This document shows, one piece after another, positions 35,584 to 44,548 of a stretch of 64,000 nt of DNA. The notes below the pieces were generated by a model. It was given only the letters and a program-made list of their open reading frames with translations. It did not search any database and was not told the DNA's origin. The stretch comes from Micromonospora alfalfae (GTDB lineage: Bacteria; Actinomycetota; Actinomycetes; Mycobacteriales; Micromonosporaceae). Made by a program: the position numbers and the translations under genes. Position 1 is the first letter of the stretch, and every line of letters begins with the position of its first letter. The stretch covers positions 1 to 64,000 of the forward strand of contig NZ_JAKKFH010000008.1 of NCBI RefSeq assembly GCF_022230925.1. Reading direction: 5' to 3'.

Positions 35584-36912
35584 ATGCGACCATTCCGCCA
35601 CCGCCGTCTCACCGCCGTGGTCACCCTGGCGGCCCTGCTGTTCACCGCCGCCCCGCCCAGCGCCGCCAGCGCGGGCGACAACCAGCAGCGCCGCACCGGT
35701 TACCACCGGGTCGGCTACTTCACCCAGTGGGGCATCTACGGCCGGGCCTTCCCGGTCAAGAAGCTCGAAACCTCCGGGGCGGCGGGCCGCCTCACCCACC
35801 TCAACTACGCCTTTGGCAACGTCAGCGAGGACGGTCGGTGCTACGTGGACGGTGGGCCGGGCGAGGGCGACGCCTGGGCCGACTACCAGCGCCCCGTCCC
35901 GGCCGAGGAGAGCGTCGACGGCGTCGCGGACGCACCGGGCCAGGCGCTCAACGGCAACTTCGGCCAGCTCGCCAAGCTCAAGGCCAAGCACCCCGAACTG
36001 AAGGTGCTGATCTCGCTGGGCGGTTGGAGCTGGTCGACGTACTTCTCGAACGCGGCCCGCACCGACGCCTCCCGCAAGACGTTCGTCACGTCCTGCATCG
36101 ACCTCTACCTCAAGGGGAACCTGCCGGGCACTACCCCGGGCGCCGGGGCTGGCGTCTTCGACGGCATCGACCTCGACTGGGAGTGGCCCAACTGGGAGGG
36201 TGAGCCCGGCAACGTCATCCGCCCGGAGGACCGGGAGAACTTCACCAAACTGCTCGCCGAATTCCGCCGGCAGCTCGACGCGTACGGGCGCACGACACGC
36301 GCACATCACCCGCTGACCGCGTTCCTGCCGGCCAGCCCGGCCACCATGGACGCCGGCTACGAGGGTCGCAAGATCTTCAAGTACCTGGACTTCGCCACGG
36401 TGCAGGGGTACGACTTCCACGGCGGCTGGGATGCGCGGGCCAACCAGCAGTCGGCGCTACGCGTCCCGGCGGGCGCCCCGGACAACCCGGACTTCTCCGT
36501 CGAGGTCGCCATCGACGGGTGGATCGCCCGTGGCGCGCCACGGAACAAGCTCGTGCTCGGCATCCCCTACTACGGTCGCGGCTGGACCGGCGTCACCGGC
36601 GGCGGCAACGGCCTGTTCCAGCCGGCCACCGGGCCCGCGCCGGCCACCTTCGAGGCCGGGTACGAGGACTACAAGAAGCTCAAGACCCTGGCCGGTAACG
36701 GCTACACGGTGCACCGCGACCTGCGCGCCGGACACGCCTGGTTGTTCGACGGTACGACGTTGTGGACGTACGACGATCCGGCGGTCGTGTTGCAGAAGAC
36801 GCTCTACATCCGACGGGCCGGTCTGGCCGGCGCCATGATCTGGTCGCTCGACGGCGACGACGACAACGCCACGCTGACCAAGACGATCGGCCTCGGCCTG
36901 ACCACCTGGTAG
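35584..36912 (+). CDS. Secreted GH18 chitinase
   Basis: This is a 442-residue chitinase. The signal peptide (about 1-30) is cleaved after SAASA, then comes a family 18 barrel. Motifs are VLISLGGWSWS (145-151), catalytic DGIDLDWE (193-200, Glu200 as acid), YDFHGGWD, and the late MIWSLDGDD. There is no carbohydrate-binding module. ATG 35584 has GGGAG about 9 bases upstream; earlier in-frame starts at 35560-35563 have none. Secreted to degrade chitin, together with the nearby GH128 and chitosanase genes. Confidence 0.93.
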   Translation: MRPFRHRRLTAVVTLAALLFTAAPPSAASAGDNQQRRTGYHRVGYFTQWGIYGRAFPVKKLETSGAAGRLTHLNYAFGNVSEDGRCYVDGGPGEGDAWADYQRPVPAEESVDGVADAPGQALNGNFGQLAKLKAKHPELKVLISLGGWSWSTYFSNAARTDASRKTFVTSCIDLYLKGNLPGTTPGAGAGVFDGIDLDWEWPNWEGEPGNVIRPEDRENFTKLLAEFRRQLDAYGRTTRAHHPLTAFLPASPATMDAGYEGRKIFKYLDFATVQGYDFHGGWDARANQQSALRVPAGAPDNPDFSVEVAIDGWIARGAPRNKLVLGIPYYGRGWTGVTGGGNGLFQPATGPAPATFEAGYEDYKKLKTLAGNGYTVHRDLRAGHAWLFDGTTLWTYDDPAVVLQKTLYIRRAGLAGAMIWSLDGDDDNATLTKTIGLGLTTW

Positions 36913-36929
36913 CCGCGCACGTGCGCCAC

Positions 36930-36971
36930 CCGGCCCGCCGCCGGCCGATCTCTCGGCCGGCGGCGGGCCGG
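36930..36971. terminator. Bidirectional hairpin after the chitinase gene
   Basis: Perfect 19-bp GC-rich arms (36930-36948, 36953-36971) with a TCTC loop and TTT following on the + strand. Lies between convergent chitinase (+) and EACC1-like (-) genes. Confidence 0.9.
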
Positions 36972-36978
36972 TTTACCG

Positions 36979-37338
36979 CTACGCGGGTGTCACAGCGCGC
37001 ACCGCGGCCTCGATGAGCGCCGTCACCTGGTCCATGTCCCGCGCCCGGTGGACGTCCACCTCGGCCGACCATCCGTCGGGCCTGGTGAGTTTCACAGTCA
37101 CATCGTCGCGGCGGTGGGTCAGCCAGCCGGCGATCGCCTGCACCAGCACCATTGCGGTGCCCGCATCGCTGGCCGCCACCCGCAGGACGTCAGTGCGGTC
37201 CGCCGACATCCCGTCGGGGGACGTCGTGGTAACCCCCTCCCGCAGCCGATCCTCAGCGCGCAGCCAGGACGCCAGCGAACGCCGAGCATCGGCGGACGGA
37301 AGATCCGGATGTACCGAGAGAGTGATCATCTCTGGCAC
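36979..37338 (-). CDS. EACC1-like effector-associated protein
   Basis: This is a 119-residue protein. Segments such as RRSLASWLRAEDRLREGV, DAGTAMVLVQAIAGWLTHRRDDVTVKLTRPDGWSAEVD-type layout and ALIEAAVR match the EACC1 component. EACC1 is a small adaptor-like domain usually encoded beside caspase-like or trypsin-like effectors in actinobacterial conflict systems. GTG 37338 lies just after GGAGGAGGAG. No effector gene is adjacent here: neighbours are a chitinase and a secreted carboxypeptidase. The family call is from pattern memory. Confidence 0.6.
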   Translation of the reverse strand: MPEMITLSVHPDLPSADARRSLASWLRAEDRLREGVTTTSPDGMSADRTDVLRVAASDAGTAMVLVQAIAGWLTHRRDDVTVKLTRPDGWSAEVDVHRARDMDQVTALIEAAVRAVTPA

Positions 37339-37433
37339 GTCTCCTCCTCCCAGACGACGACAAGCCCACGCCGCCATCCTGCCAGTCCGCGTCGGAACCG
37401 GCACGCCGAGTAGTCAGCAGTATCGATGAACCC

Positions 37434-37462
37434 TTGACCGCCGTATCGGTGGTTCATAGGCT
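37434..37462 (+). promoter_or_regulatory. Possible promoter of the M14 peptidase gene
   Basis: TTGACC (37434-37439), a 17-bp spacer, and TAGGCT (37457-37462), about 43 bases before the ATG at 37505. Confidence 0.45.
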
Positions 37463-37504
37463 CCGGCCACTGCGCTGTTGTTCCCGAGAAGGGAAAAACG
37501 ACTC

Positions 37505-40309
37505 ATGGCCCCATCGACACGTCCGTTCCGGATGGTCCCCGCCAGGCGGCTGGCAGGTGCCGCCACTATCGCGCTCCTGCTCGGCATGGTTCCCCTGCTC
37601 GGCGGCACACCGGCCGCGAGCGCCGCCCCGTCCTCCCGATGCAGCGACGACCCGACCGCCCGGTTGGGCACTGTGCCCACTCCGGAGCACGTCCTCGGCT
37701 TCCCGCTCGGCGTCGGGCAGGAGCGGGTCGTCACCAACGACGAGGTCCGGACCTACCTCGGTGCCGTCGATCGCGCCTCGAACCGGGTCGTCACCGGCGT
37801 GATGACCACCAGTGTGCTCGGCCAGACGTTGCCGTACGCGGTGGTGTCCAACGAGCGCCACGTGCGGCCCGCCGCGCTGCGGGAGATCGCCGACGACATC
37901 CGGGACCTGCGCGACCCCCGCCGGACCAGCGCGCGAGCGGCCGCCCGGACGGCGAAGGACAGCCCGGCCATCGTCTGGGTCACAGCCAACGTGCACGGTG
38001 GCGAGAAGAGCGGCGCCGACGCGGCGCTCAAGACGCTGTACGAGTTGGCGGCGGGCTTGTCCTGCGCCGTCGCCCAGCGCAACGACAACCTGGTCACCAT
38101 CATCGTCCCCACCCAGAACCCGGACGGCCGCGACGCGACCCGCCGGCAGAACGAGTTCGGCTTCGACCTGAACCGGGACTGGTTCGCCCGCACCCAGCAG
38201 GAGACCGACGGCAAGCTCGAACTGCTGCGCCGCTACCCGCCGCAGGTGTTCATCGACGCCCACGAGATGGGCGGCCGGGAGTACTTCTTCCCACCCAACG
38301 CCGACCCGATCCACCACGAGATCGCCGGTGAGGCGGTGGACTGGATCAACCGTATCGGCGAGGCCAACAAGGCCGGCTTCGGCTTCAACGGGGCCTGCGA
38401 CGAGACCGTCACCACCGAGTGCTACTTCAACTACGACACGTACGACATGTTCTTCATGGGCTACGGCGACACGGTGCCGACCACCGGGTTCGGCGCGGCC
38501 GGCATGACCTACGAGAAGGGCAGCGCGTCGGCAGTGGCCGACCGGGTCCAGCAGCAGTTCCACACCCAGTGGTCGACGCTCGGCTGGGCCGCCGCGAACA
38601 AGCGCGAGGTCCTGGACGGCTACTTCGACATCTGGACCGACGCGCTCGCCCAGGGCCGGGCTGGCACCCTCGAACCGAACGAGGTGGTGCAGCCCACCAA
38701 CGAGGTCCAGTTCCCGGTGCCTGACCTCACCATCCGCTCGTACTTCCTGCTGCCCGACCGGCAGCTCGCCGACGTCCGCCAACTCGTCGAGCGGCTGCGC
38801 CGGATGGACGTCGAGGTGTACGAGGTGCAGAAGGCGACCCGGGTGCCCACCGCGCGGGTCTTCGGCGGGCGCAGCGCCACCAACGTGACAGTGCCCGCTG
38901 GCGCGTACTGGATCCCATCGGACCAGCCGCAAAAGCACTGGATCCAGGCCATCATGGGCGAGGACCCGTACGTCCCGTTCCCGTACTTCTACGACGTGTC
39001 GTCCTGGAGCAACCCGCTGCTGATGGGCATCAACACCATCTACACCGGAGACACCGTCCGGCCGAGGGCCGAACTGGTGCGCAAGGTCTCCGGCGGGCGC
39101 ACCGGTGCGGCGTGGCCCTGGGGCTCGTACACGTACCCGCTCGACTCGGCCGCCGCCGCGGAGTTCACCTTCACCCTCCTCGGCCGTGGCGTACCCCTGG
39201 TCCGTGACCTCACCACCAGCCGGGTCGCCATCCCGGCCGCCACTGTGAACCGGAGCGTGGACGAGCTGGCCGAATCCCTCGGGGTCAGCCTCACCCCGCG
39301 CGGTCGGCCCTCCGGCACCCGCCTCGACCTGCCCGACGTGGGGCTGTTCCAGGGCACCGGCATCTCCACCACCTCCGGCTCGCACGGCGAGGCCCGCTAC
39401 GTGCTCGGCAAGCGGTGGGGCCTCGACCTGAAGCCGGTCACCACTGCCGACATCAACGACAACACCGAGGCGTTCACCGGGCGGACCGTGCTGCTGGTGC
39501 CGGACGGCAGCAGCGCCACCGGCGGTCTGACCGCCACCGGGCAGGCCAACCTGCGCGACTGGATCGGCCAGGGCCACACCTACCTCGGGCTGCGCAACGA
39601 GGGCACCCGGGTGGCCCGGGCCGCCGGGCTCACCTCGACCACCGAGAAGACCAAGCCGGCGGACTACCTGGTGATCGGCTCGCACCTGCGCGTCGACGTC
39701 GACCGGGACAGCCCGGTGGCGCTGGGTCGCCCGGCTGAGGACTTCGAGTTCAACAACAGCGACCCGATCCTCACCCCGAGCACCACCGGGACGAACGTGC
39801 TCACGTACCCGACGGGTGACACCTTCTGGGCCAACGGTTACACCGTCGGGGCGGAGACGCTGAAGGGCACCGCAGCCGTCGTCGACGAGCCGACCGGCGC
39901 CGGTCGAGCGGTGCTCTTCGCGTTCAATCCGCTCTTCCGCGCGTACAACGAAAATGGCCTGCACCTGGTCGCCAACGCGCTGCTCTACCCGGCGACCGCC
40001 GCGCCCGACGCCCGGCGTCCGGCCGGCGTCGACGCGGCGCGCGCCAACGCCGCCGCCGCGCCGGTGCCGCCGGACCTGGGCGGCGGGTGGCGGCCGATCA
40101 CCATCCAGGTGGCGGCCGGCGACCTGCCCCGCACCCGGGCCATCGTCGAACGTTTCACAGGAGACGCGCAGGCGTCCGAGAAGGACGGCTCGGCGTACGT
40201 CGTGATCCCGAACCCGCACGGGCTCCAGGTGGACGAACACCCGTTCACGAGCGATCTGGTGCGCGCGTTGCGCGACGCGAAGGTGCCGCTGCGGTCAGTG
40301 GTCGGCTGA
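37505..40309 (+). CDS. Secreted M14 zinc carboxypeptidase, large form
   Basis: This is a 934-residue secreted protein. The signal peptide (1-41) ends ASA. An M14 domain (about 75-400) has zinc ligands in VHGGEKSG (His164, Glu167) and DAHEMGG (His253), plus NPDGRDATRRQNEFGFDLNRD. About 500 C-terminal residues include an all-beta part and a flavodoxin/GATase-like segment (RTVLLVPDGSS, LRDWIGQGHTYLGLRNEG). Such long M14 proteins recur in actinomycetes; the natural substrate is unknown. ATG 37505 with a purine-rich GAGAAGG upstream. It may release C-terminal amino acids from peptides outside the cell. Confidence 0.88.
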   Translation: MAPSTRPFRMVPARRLAGAATIALLLGMVPLLGGTPAASAAPSSRCSDDPTARLGTVPTPEHVLGFPLGVGQERVVTNDEVRTYLGAVDRASNRVVTGVMTTSVLGQTLPYAVVSNERHVRPAALREIADDIRDLRDPRRTSARAAARTAKDSPAIVWVTANVHGGEKSGADAALKTLYELAAGLSCAVAQRNDNLVTIIVPTQNPDGRDATRRQNEFGFDLNRDWFARTQQETDGKLELLRRYPPQVFIDAHEMGGREYFFPPNADPIHHEIAGEAVDWINRIGEANKAGFGFNGACDETVTTECYFNYDTYDMFFMGYGDTVPTTGFGAAGMTYEKGSASAVADRVQQQFHTQWSTLGWAAANKREVLDGYFDIWTDALAQGRAGTLEPNEVVQPTNEVQFPVPDLTIRSYFLLPDRQLADVRQLVERLRRMDVEVYEVQKATRVPTARVFGGRSATNVTVPAGAYWIPSDQPQKHWIQAIMGEDPYVPFPYFYDVSSWSNPLLMGINTIYTGDTVRPRAELVRKVSGGRTGAAWPWGSYTYPLDSAAAAEFTFTLLGRGVPLVRDLTTSRVAIPAATVNRSVDELAESLGVSLTPRGRPSGTRLDLPDVGLFQGTGISTTSGSHGEARYVLGKRWGLDLKPVTTADINDNTEAFTGRTVLLVPDGSSATGGLTATGQANLRDWIGQGHTYLGLRNEGTRVARAAGLTSTTEKTKPADYLVIGSHLRVDVDRDSPVALGRPAEDFEFNNSDPILTPSTTGTNVLTYPTGDTFWANGYTVGAETLKGTAAVVDEPTGAGRAVLFAFNPLFRAYNENGLHLVANALLYPATAAPDARRPAGVDAARANAAAAPVPPDLGGGWRPITIQVAAGDLPRTRAIVERFTGDAQASEKDGSAYVVIPNPHGLQVDEHPFTSDLVRALRDAKVPLRSVVG

Positions 40310-40346
40310 CGGAGCCCGCACCACAACCTTCACGCCGGGGCCTGTG

Positions 40347-40397
40347 CAGATCTTGGACAGTTTCCGTTACGACGTAACGGAAACTGTCCAAGATCTG
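40347..40397. terminator. Long perfect palindrome between convergent genes
   Basis: Perfect 24-bp arms (40347-40370 and 40374-40397) around a 3-base loop GAC. The arms (starting CAGATCTTGGACAG) are AT-richer than the flanking DNA and lack a T tail. Lies between the M14 gene (+) and the methyltransferase gene (-). Bidirectional termination is the simplest role, but it also resembles a dispersed repeat. Confidence 0.8.
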
Positions 40398-40463
40398 GTG
40401 GTGATACGGCGGGCGCCGGATGTGGCAGTGCCCGCCCCTTTGTCCGAGCGACAGCGGGCCGGC

Positions 40464-41264
40464 CTAGGGCTTGCGGGCGACGCCGCTGTAGCCGGTGCGG
40501 GCGACCTGCGGGTCGTCGGTGGCCGGCGGCTCGGCGTACGGCCACATGTTGACCAGCCCGGGCGGCTCCAGGACGAAGTCACCGAAGAACCGGGAGACGT
40601 CGGCGTGGCCACGCGGCACGAAGGGGCTGTTCGCCCGGGCGTAGATCGCGGAGATCCGGGCCATCAGGTCGGGGTGCACGTCGGTGCTGGCGTGCGACAG
40701 CGCCAGGTAGCTGCCGGGGGCGAGAGCGTCGCGGTAGGTGGCGACGATCCGCTGCGGATCCTGCTCGTCGGGCACCAGATGCAGTACGAACATCATCAAC
40801 ACAGCGACCGGGCGGCCGACGTCGATCGCGGCGCTGATGTCCGGGTGGCCGAGCACCTGCGCGGGGTCGCGCAGGTCGGCCCGCACCACCGACACCGACG
40901 GCGAGTCGGCGAGCAGGGCGCGGCCGTGCGCGCAGACCACCGGATCATTGTCGACATAGACGACCCGCACGGCCGGGTCGATGCGGTGCGCGATCTCGTG
41001 GACGTTGTCGCGGGTGGGCAGCCCGGACCCGAGGTCGATGATCTGTCGGATGCCCCGCTCCTGCACGAGGTGCCGGACCGTCCGGGCGATCAGGTCACGG
41101 CCCTGCCGGGCAGCTTCGGGCATCCACGGCGCCACCTGCAACACCATCTCGGCGGCGGCCCGGTCGGCGGCGAAGTTGTCCTTGCCGCCGAGGTAGTAGT
41201 CGAACATCCGCGCCGCGTTCGGCCTGTCCGGTTGCAGGGCGACCTCCGGTTGCGACTGCGTCAT
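40464..41264 (-). CDS. DUF574-type SAM-dependent methyltransferase
   Basis: This is a 266-residue class I methyltransferase of the actinomycete DUF574 group. Family start PNAARMFDYYLGGKDNFAADR, SAM-site IIDLGSGLPTRDNVHEIA, acidic VVYVDNDPVV, and VRADLRDP. Members are abundant in Streptomyces and Micromonospora; substrates are mostly unknown. It stands alone between two opposing genes. Confidence 0.9.
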   Translation of the reverse strand: MTQSQPEVALQPDRPNAARMFDYYLGGKDNFAADRAAAEMVLQVAPWMPEAARQGRDLIARTVRHLVQERGIRQIIDLGSGLPTRDNVHEIAHRIDPAVRVVYVDNDPVVCAHGRALLADSPSVSVVRADLRDPAQVLGHPDISAAIDVGRPVAVLMMFVLHLVPDEQDPQRIVATYRDALAPGSYLALSHASTDVHPDLMARISAIYARANSPFVPRGHADVSRFFGDFVLEPPGLVNMWPYAEPPATDDPQVARTGYSGVARKP

Positions 41265-41449
41265 GATCGCCCACCTCTCCCCCGCCTGTCCGATCCCGCA
41301 GCATAACGCCCGCGATGATCGATTTCTGGCCCCGCGGGTCGGCTAGCGGACATCCACCGGGCCGGATCACGACAGCGCTCCCGGCACCGCGCGGGCAGGC
41401 TGGCCGGGATCTGTGCCGACCGGCGGCACCCGGAGGAGGCGCACGGCCC

Positions 41450-42052
41450 ATGGGTGCACCCCGCGCACTGACGGCGGCGCTCGCCGGTGGTCTCGCCCTA
41501 CTGCTGATGGCCACCACGGTCGGGTGCAGACGGTCGCGCCCGTCGGCGGCCCCGAGCGGCGGCACGGCGACGGTCGGCCTGACCGTCAGCGCCGGCCAAC
41601 CGTCGTACCGGGTGGGTGAGCAGATCAGTCTTCGGCTGAAGCTGGTCAACAACCGTGACGCCGAGTGCCAGCTCAGTCGGGTGCCGGACGGGGCGGTGAC
41701 TGTCATGTCGTTGACCCGCGACGGCACGGCTGTGGCACCCGCGGTCGGCGGTGCCGCCTACTACCGGGACTTCACCGCGTACCTGGTCGAGAACCTGGTG
41801 CGGGTGTCGCCGCGTGGGTCGGTGGAGCTGACGCTGGGCAGCGACCCGCAGAGCCCGGTCGGCGCGGCGCTGACCACCTCCGCGCCGGACGGGCGGGGTG
41901 GGGCCACCGTCACCTGGTGGCCGGTCGACCAACCGGGGGCGTACCGGCTGGTGCTGGGCTACCTGCGAGCGCCGCTGCGCGGTGTGCCGTCGGATGCCTG
42001 CGCCGCGACGGCCGAGCAGGGCACCGTCGCGTTCGAGGTGAGGGGCGCGTGA
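41450..42052 (+). CDS. Lipoprotein coupled to the VWD protein
   Basis: This is a 200-residue lipoprotein. Signal with lipobox (TTVGC, Cys26), then an Ig-like beta-sandwich with a BsuPI-like pattern (VGLTVSAGQPSYRVGEQISLRLKLVNN, a Cys in AECQLSRV). Probably on the outer membrane face. GGAGGAGG is 9 bases before ATG 41450. Its TGA overlaps the GTG of the next gene, so both products are made together and may interact. Confidence 0.75.
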   Translation: MGAPRALTAALAGGLALLLMATTVGCRRSRPSAAPSGGTATVGLTVSAGQPSYRVGEQISLRLKLVNNRDAECQLSRVPDGAVTVMSLTRDGTAVAPAVGGAAYYRDFTAYLVENLVRVSPRGSVELTLGSDPQSPVGAALTTSAPDGRGGATVTWWPVDQPGAYRLVLGYLRAPLRGVPSDACAATAEQGTVAFEVRGA

Positions 42053-44403
42053 CCGGGTTGGCGAGCCGAGTGCGGATGAGCGTCGTGCTGGCGGGCGTCC
42101 TGGTGCTGATCGCCCCACAGGCGGCGTCCGCCGTGGTCAGCGTCAACAACGACCTGCAAGCGGAGTACGCGGGCTGCGTCGGACAGATTCGCGGCTCCGG
42201 CAACGGCGCCGTGCTCGACGAGCTGGAACGCTCCGGCAAGCAGATCAAGGTGCGTAGACCCATCTTCGGCTCCGAGAGCAGCACCACCACATACGTCCCG
42301 GGCAGCGATGTACAGATCAACTGGGTGCCGGAGAACGACGGGCGGAAGCTGGACGACGAGGGTCCCGGCTTCACCGAGGACCAGTGCGCCACCCTCATCC
42401 ACGAGATGAACCACGCCCTCGACGAGGTGAACGACACCGACCGGGGCCAGTTCTGCACGCAGGGCGGTCAACAGGCGAGCACCGTGGATCCCGCCGAGGT
42501 GCACGCGGTGTTGGCGGAGAACGCGTACCGCAAGGCCGTGGGGGTGCCGCTGCGCACGGCGTACAGCCGTCAGAAGCTGCCGTCGAACGGCAAGGACTGC
42601 GACCGGCCCAAGCCCCGACCACCCGGTGGTGGTGGCTGTTCGATCTCGGTGATCGGCAAGGGTTACCGGTGCGCGAACAGCAACGGCGACCCGCACCTGC
42701 TCACCTACGACGGTCTGCGGTACGACTTCCAGGCCGCCGGCGAGTTCGTGCTGACCCGTTCGAGGACCGACGACTTCGAGGTCCAGGTACGACAGACGAT
42801 GTTCCCGGCCAGCTCGGTGGTGGCCGTGAACTCGGCCGTCGCGGTTCGGGTGGCCGGCGACCGGGTCGGTGTCTACGTCACACCGGACGGCCCGGCGGTC
42901 CGGGTGAACGGCGCCGCGCCGGTGTCGGCGCCCGACGGGGTGAACCTGCCGCGCGGTGGCTCCGTCACCTCGTGGGGAGACGGCACTGTGACGGTGGAGT
43001 GGCCGGGCGGCACTCGGCTGACGGCGCAGCCGATCGGGGTGTGGGGGCTGAGCGTGAGCGTCAGCGCGCCCACCGCCCGGGCCGGGACGCTGGAGGGCCT
43101 GCTCGGCGACCACGACGGTGACCCCGGCGACGACCTGACGGTGCGCGACGGAAAGCGGGTGGCGCAGCCGCCCACGTTCGAGGCGTTGTACCCCGGCTTC
43201 GCCGACAGTTGGCGTGTCGAGGCGCAACGGTCGCTGTTCGACTACGAGCCGGGGCAGAACACCGGCACGTTCACCGACCGGCGCTTTCCGCAACGGCAGG
43301 TTACCGTCGGCGACCTGCCCAACCGGGCCACCGCCGAGCTTGTCTGCCGGCGGGCCGGTGTCACCGATCCGCAGATCTTCGCCGACTGTGTGCTCGACGT
43401 CGGTCTCACCGGGCAGGTGGCGTTCGCCGAGGACGCCGCCCGCGCGCAGCGCGACGCGCCCGCTGTCGGTGACGTCGACCTGGCAGTGACCCGGGCCGGC
43501 GCCACGGCGGCGATGAAGGTGCCGGGTCGGGCCGGTCAGAAGATCTTCGTGGAGGTGCCCGCCGCCACCGTGCCGGATCGCTGCGGGGTGTTGCTGCTGC
43601 TCGACCCGCAGGGCCGTCAGCTGGCGACCGGCTGCGTCATCTCCGGCATCGGCTTCATCGACACGACCACGTTGACCGCCACCGGCGACCATCAGGTGGT
43701 GCTAGACCCGTGGGATGCCGACCTCGGCCGAGCGACGGTACGGATCGTTGCGGTCACCGACGAGGAGAAGACGCTCACGCTGGACGGGCCCCCGGTCCGG
43801 GCGACGCTCGCCCAACCGGGCGCGGTCAGCCGCCTGTCCTTCGACGGCCGCGCCGGTCAGAAGGTCTTCCTCCAGGTCACCGACGCCACAGTGCCGGACC
43901 GGTGCAACCTGCTGCGCCTGCGCGACCCGGCCGGTGAACAGGTGGCCAGCGGCTGCGTGATCGGCGGCCAGGGGCATGTCGACGGGTTCGTCCTTCCGGC
44001 GACCGGCCGGTACGTGCTGGAGGTCGACGGGACCTCCACCGACACCGGTGCGGCGGACGTGCGGTTGCGCGACGCCAGTGACGAGCAGGCCGACACCGTC
44101 GCCGACGGTCGGTCCGCCACCGTGACCGTCAGCCGGCCCGGCGCGGTGAGTCGGCTGCGGTTCCCCGTCGACGCCGGTCGTCGCATCACCGTCGAGGTGA
44201 CCGCCGCCAGCCTGCCCGACCGGTGCGGGATCCTGCTCCTGAACAGCCCGGCCGGCGACGCGGTGGGAAGCGGCTGCGTCATCGGCGGGACGGGGCGGTT
44301 CGAGACGGGTCCGCTGCCGAAGGGCGGCACGTACACCCTCGTTCTCGACCCGTGGGCGGACGACACCGGCTCGGCCACGGTCGTCATGCGCCAGGGGCGC
44401 TGA
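42049..44403 (+). CDS. Secreted HExxH (M91-like) / VWD-domain / triple-repeat protein
   Basis: This is a 784-residue secreted protein with a signal peptide to about residue 28. Residues 30-175 look like an M91-type metallopeptidase: LIHEMNHALDEVN (zinc motif H118-E-M-N-H122) with later Glu candidates (150, 157) and GVPLRTAYSRQ. A Gly/Pro linker and Cys-rich piece follow. About 210-400 is a von Willebrand D-like domain beginning NGDPHLLTYDGLRYDFQAAGEF and including GLLGDHDGDPGDD. About 485-784 comprises three ~100-residue repeats, each with PDRC and GCVI cysteines likely forming a disulfide. GTG 42049 overlaps the lipoprotein stop. Function unknown; a surface-adhesive protease is plausible. 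Confidence 0.75.
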   Translation: MTGLASRVRMSVVLAGVLVLIAPQAASAVVSVNNDLQAEYAGCVGQIRGSGNGAVLDELERSGKQIKVRRPIFGSESSTTTYVPGSDVQINWVPENDGRKLDDEGPGFTEDQCATLIHEMNHALDEVNDTDRGQFCTQGGQQASTVDPAEVHAVLAENAYRKAVGVPLRTAYSRQKLPSNGKDCDRPKPRPPGGGGCSISVIGKGYRCANSNGDPHLLTYDGLRYDFQAAGEFVLTRSRTDDFEVQVRQTMFPASSVVAVNSAVAVRVAGDRVGVYVTPDGPAVRVNGAAPVSAPDGVNLPRGGSVTSWGDGTVTVEWPGGTRLTAQPIGVWGLSVSVSAPTARAGTLEGLLGDHDGDPGDDLTVRDGKRVAQPPTFEALYPGFADSWRVEAQRSLFDYEPGQNTGTFTDRRFPQRQVTVGDLPNRATAELVCRRAGVTDPQIFADCVLDVGLTGQVAFAEDAARAQRDAPAVGDVDLAVTRAGATAAMKVPGRAGQKIFVEVPAATVPDRCGVLLLLDPQGRQLATGCVISGIGFIDTTTLTATGDHQVVLDPWDADLGRATVRIVAVTDEEKTLTLDGPPVRATLAQPGAVSRLSFDGRAGQKVFLQVTDATVPDRCNLLRLRDPAGEQVASGCVIGGQGHVDGFVLPATGRYVLEVDGTSTDTGAADVRLRDASDEQADTVADGRSATVTVSRPGAVSRLRFPVDAGRRITVEVTAASLPDRCGILLLNSPAGDAVGSGCVIGGTGRFETGPLPKGGTYTLVLDPWADDTGSATVVMRQGR

Positions 44404-44441
44404 CTGCGGCTGCTGTGGGGACCGGCCCTTCCCGGACGAGC

Positions 44442-44481
44442 GTGATGCCTGTGAGTCATCTTGATGCCCCACAGGCATCAC
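44442..44481. terminator. Hairpin between convergent genes
   Basis: GTGATGCCTGTG (44442-44453) pairs perfectly with CACAGGCATCAC (44470-44481) around a 16-base loop containing a further copy of the GATGCC element. Between the VWD gene (+) and the glycosidase gene (-). Confidence 0.7.
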
Positions 44482-44548
44482 ACACGTCGGGGATGGCGTG
44501 AGGGGCCAACCCGAGCCGCCCTGACCATCGGCGCCCCTGGCCAAGCGG

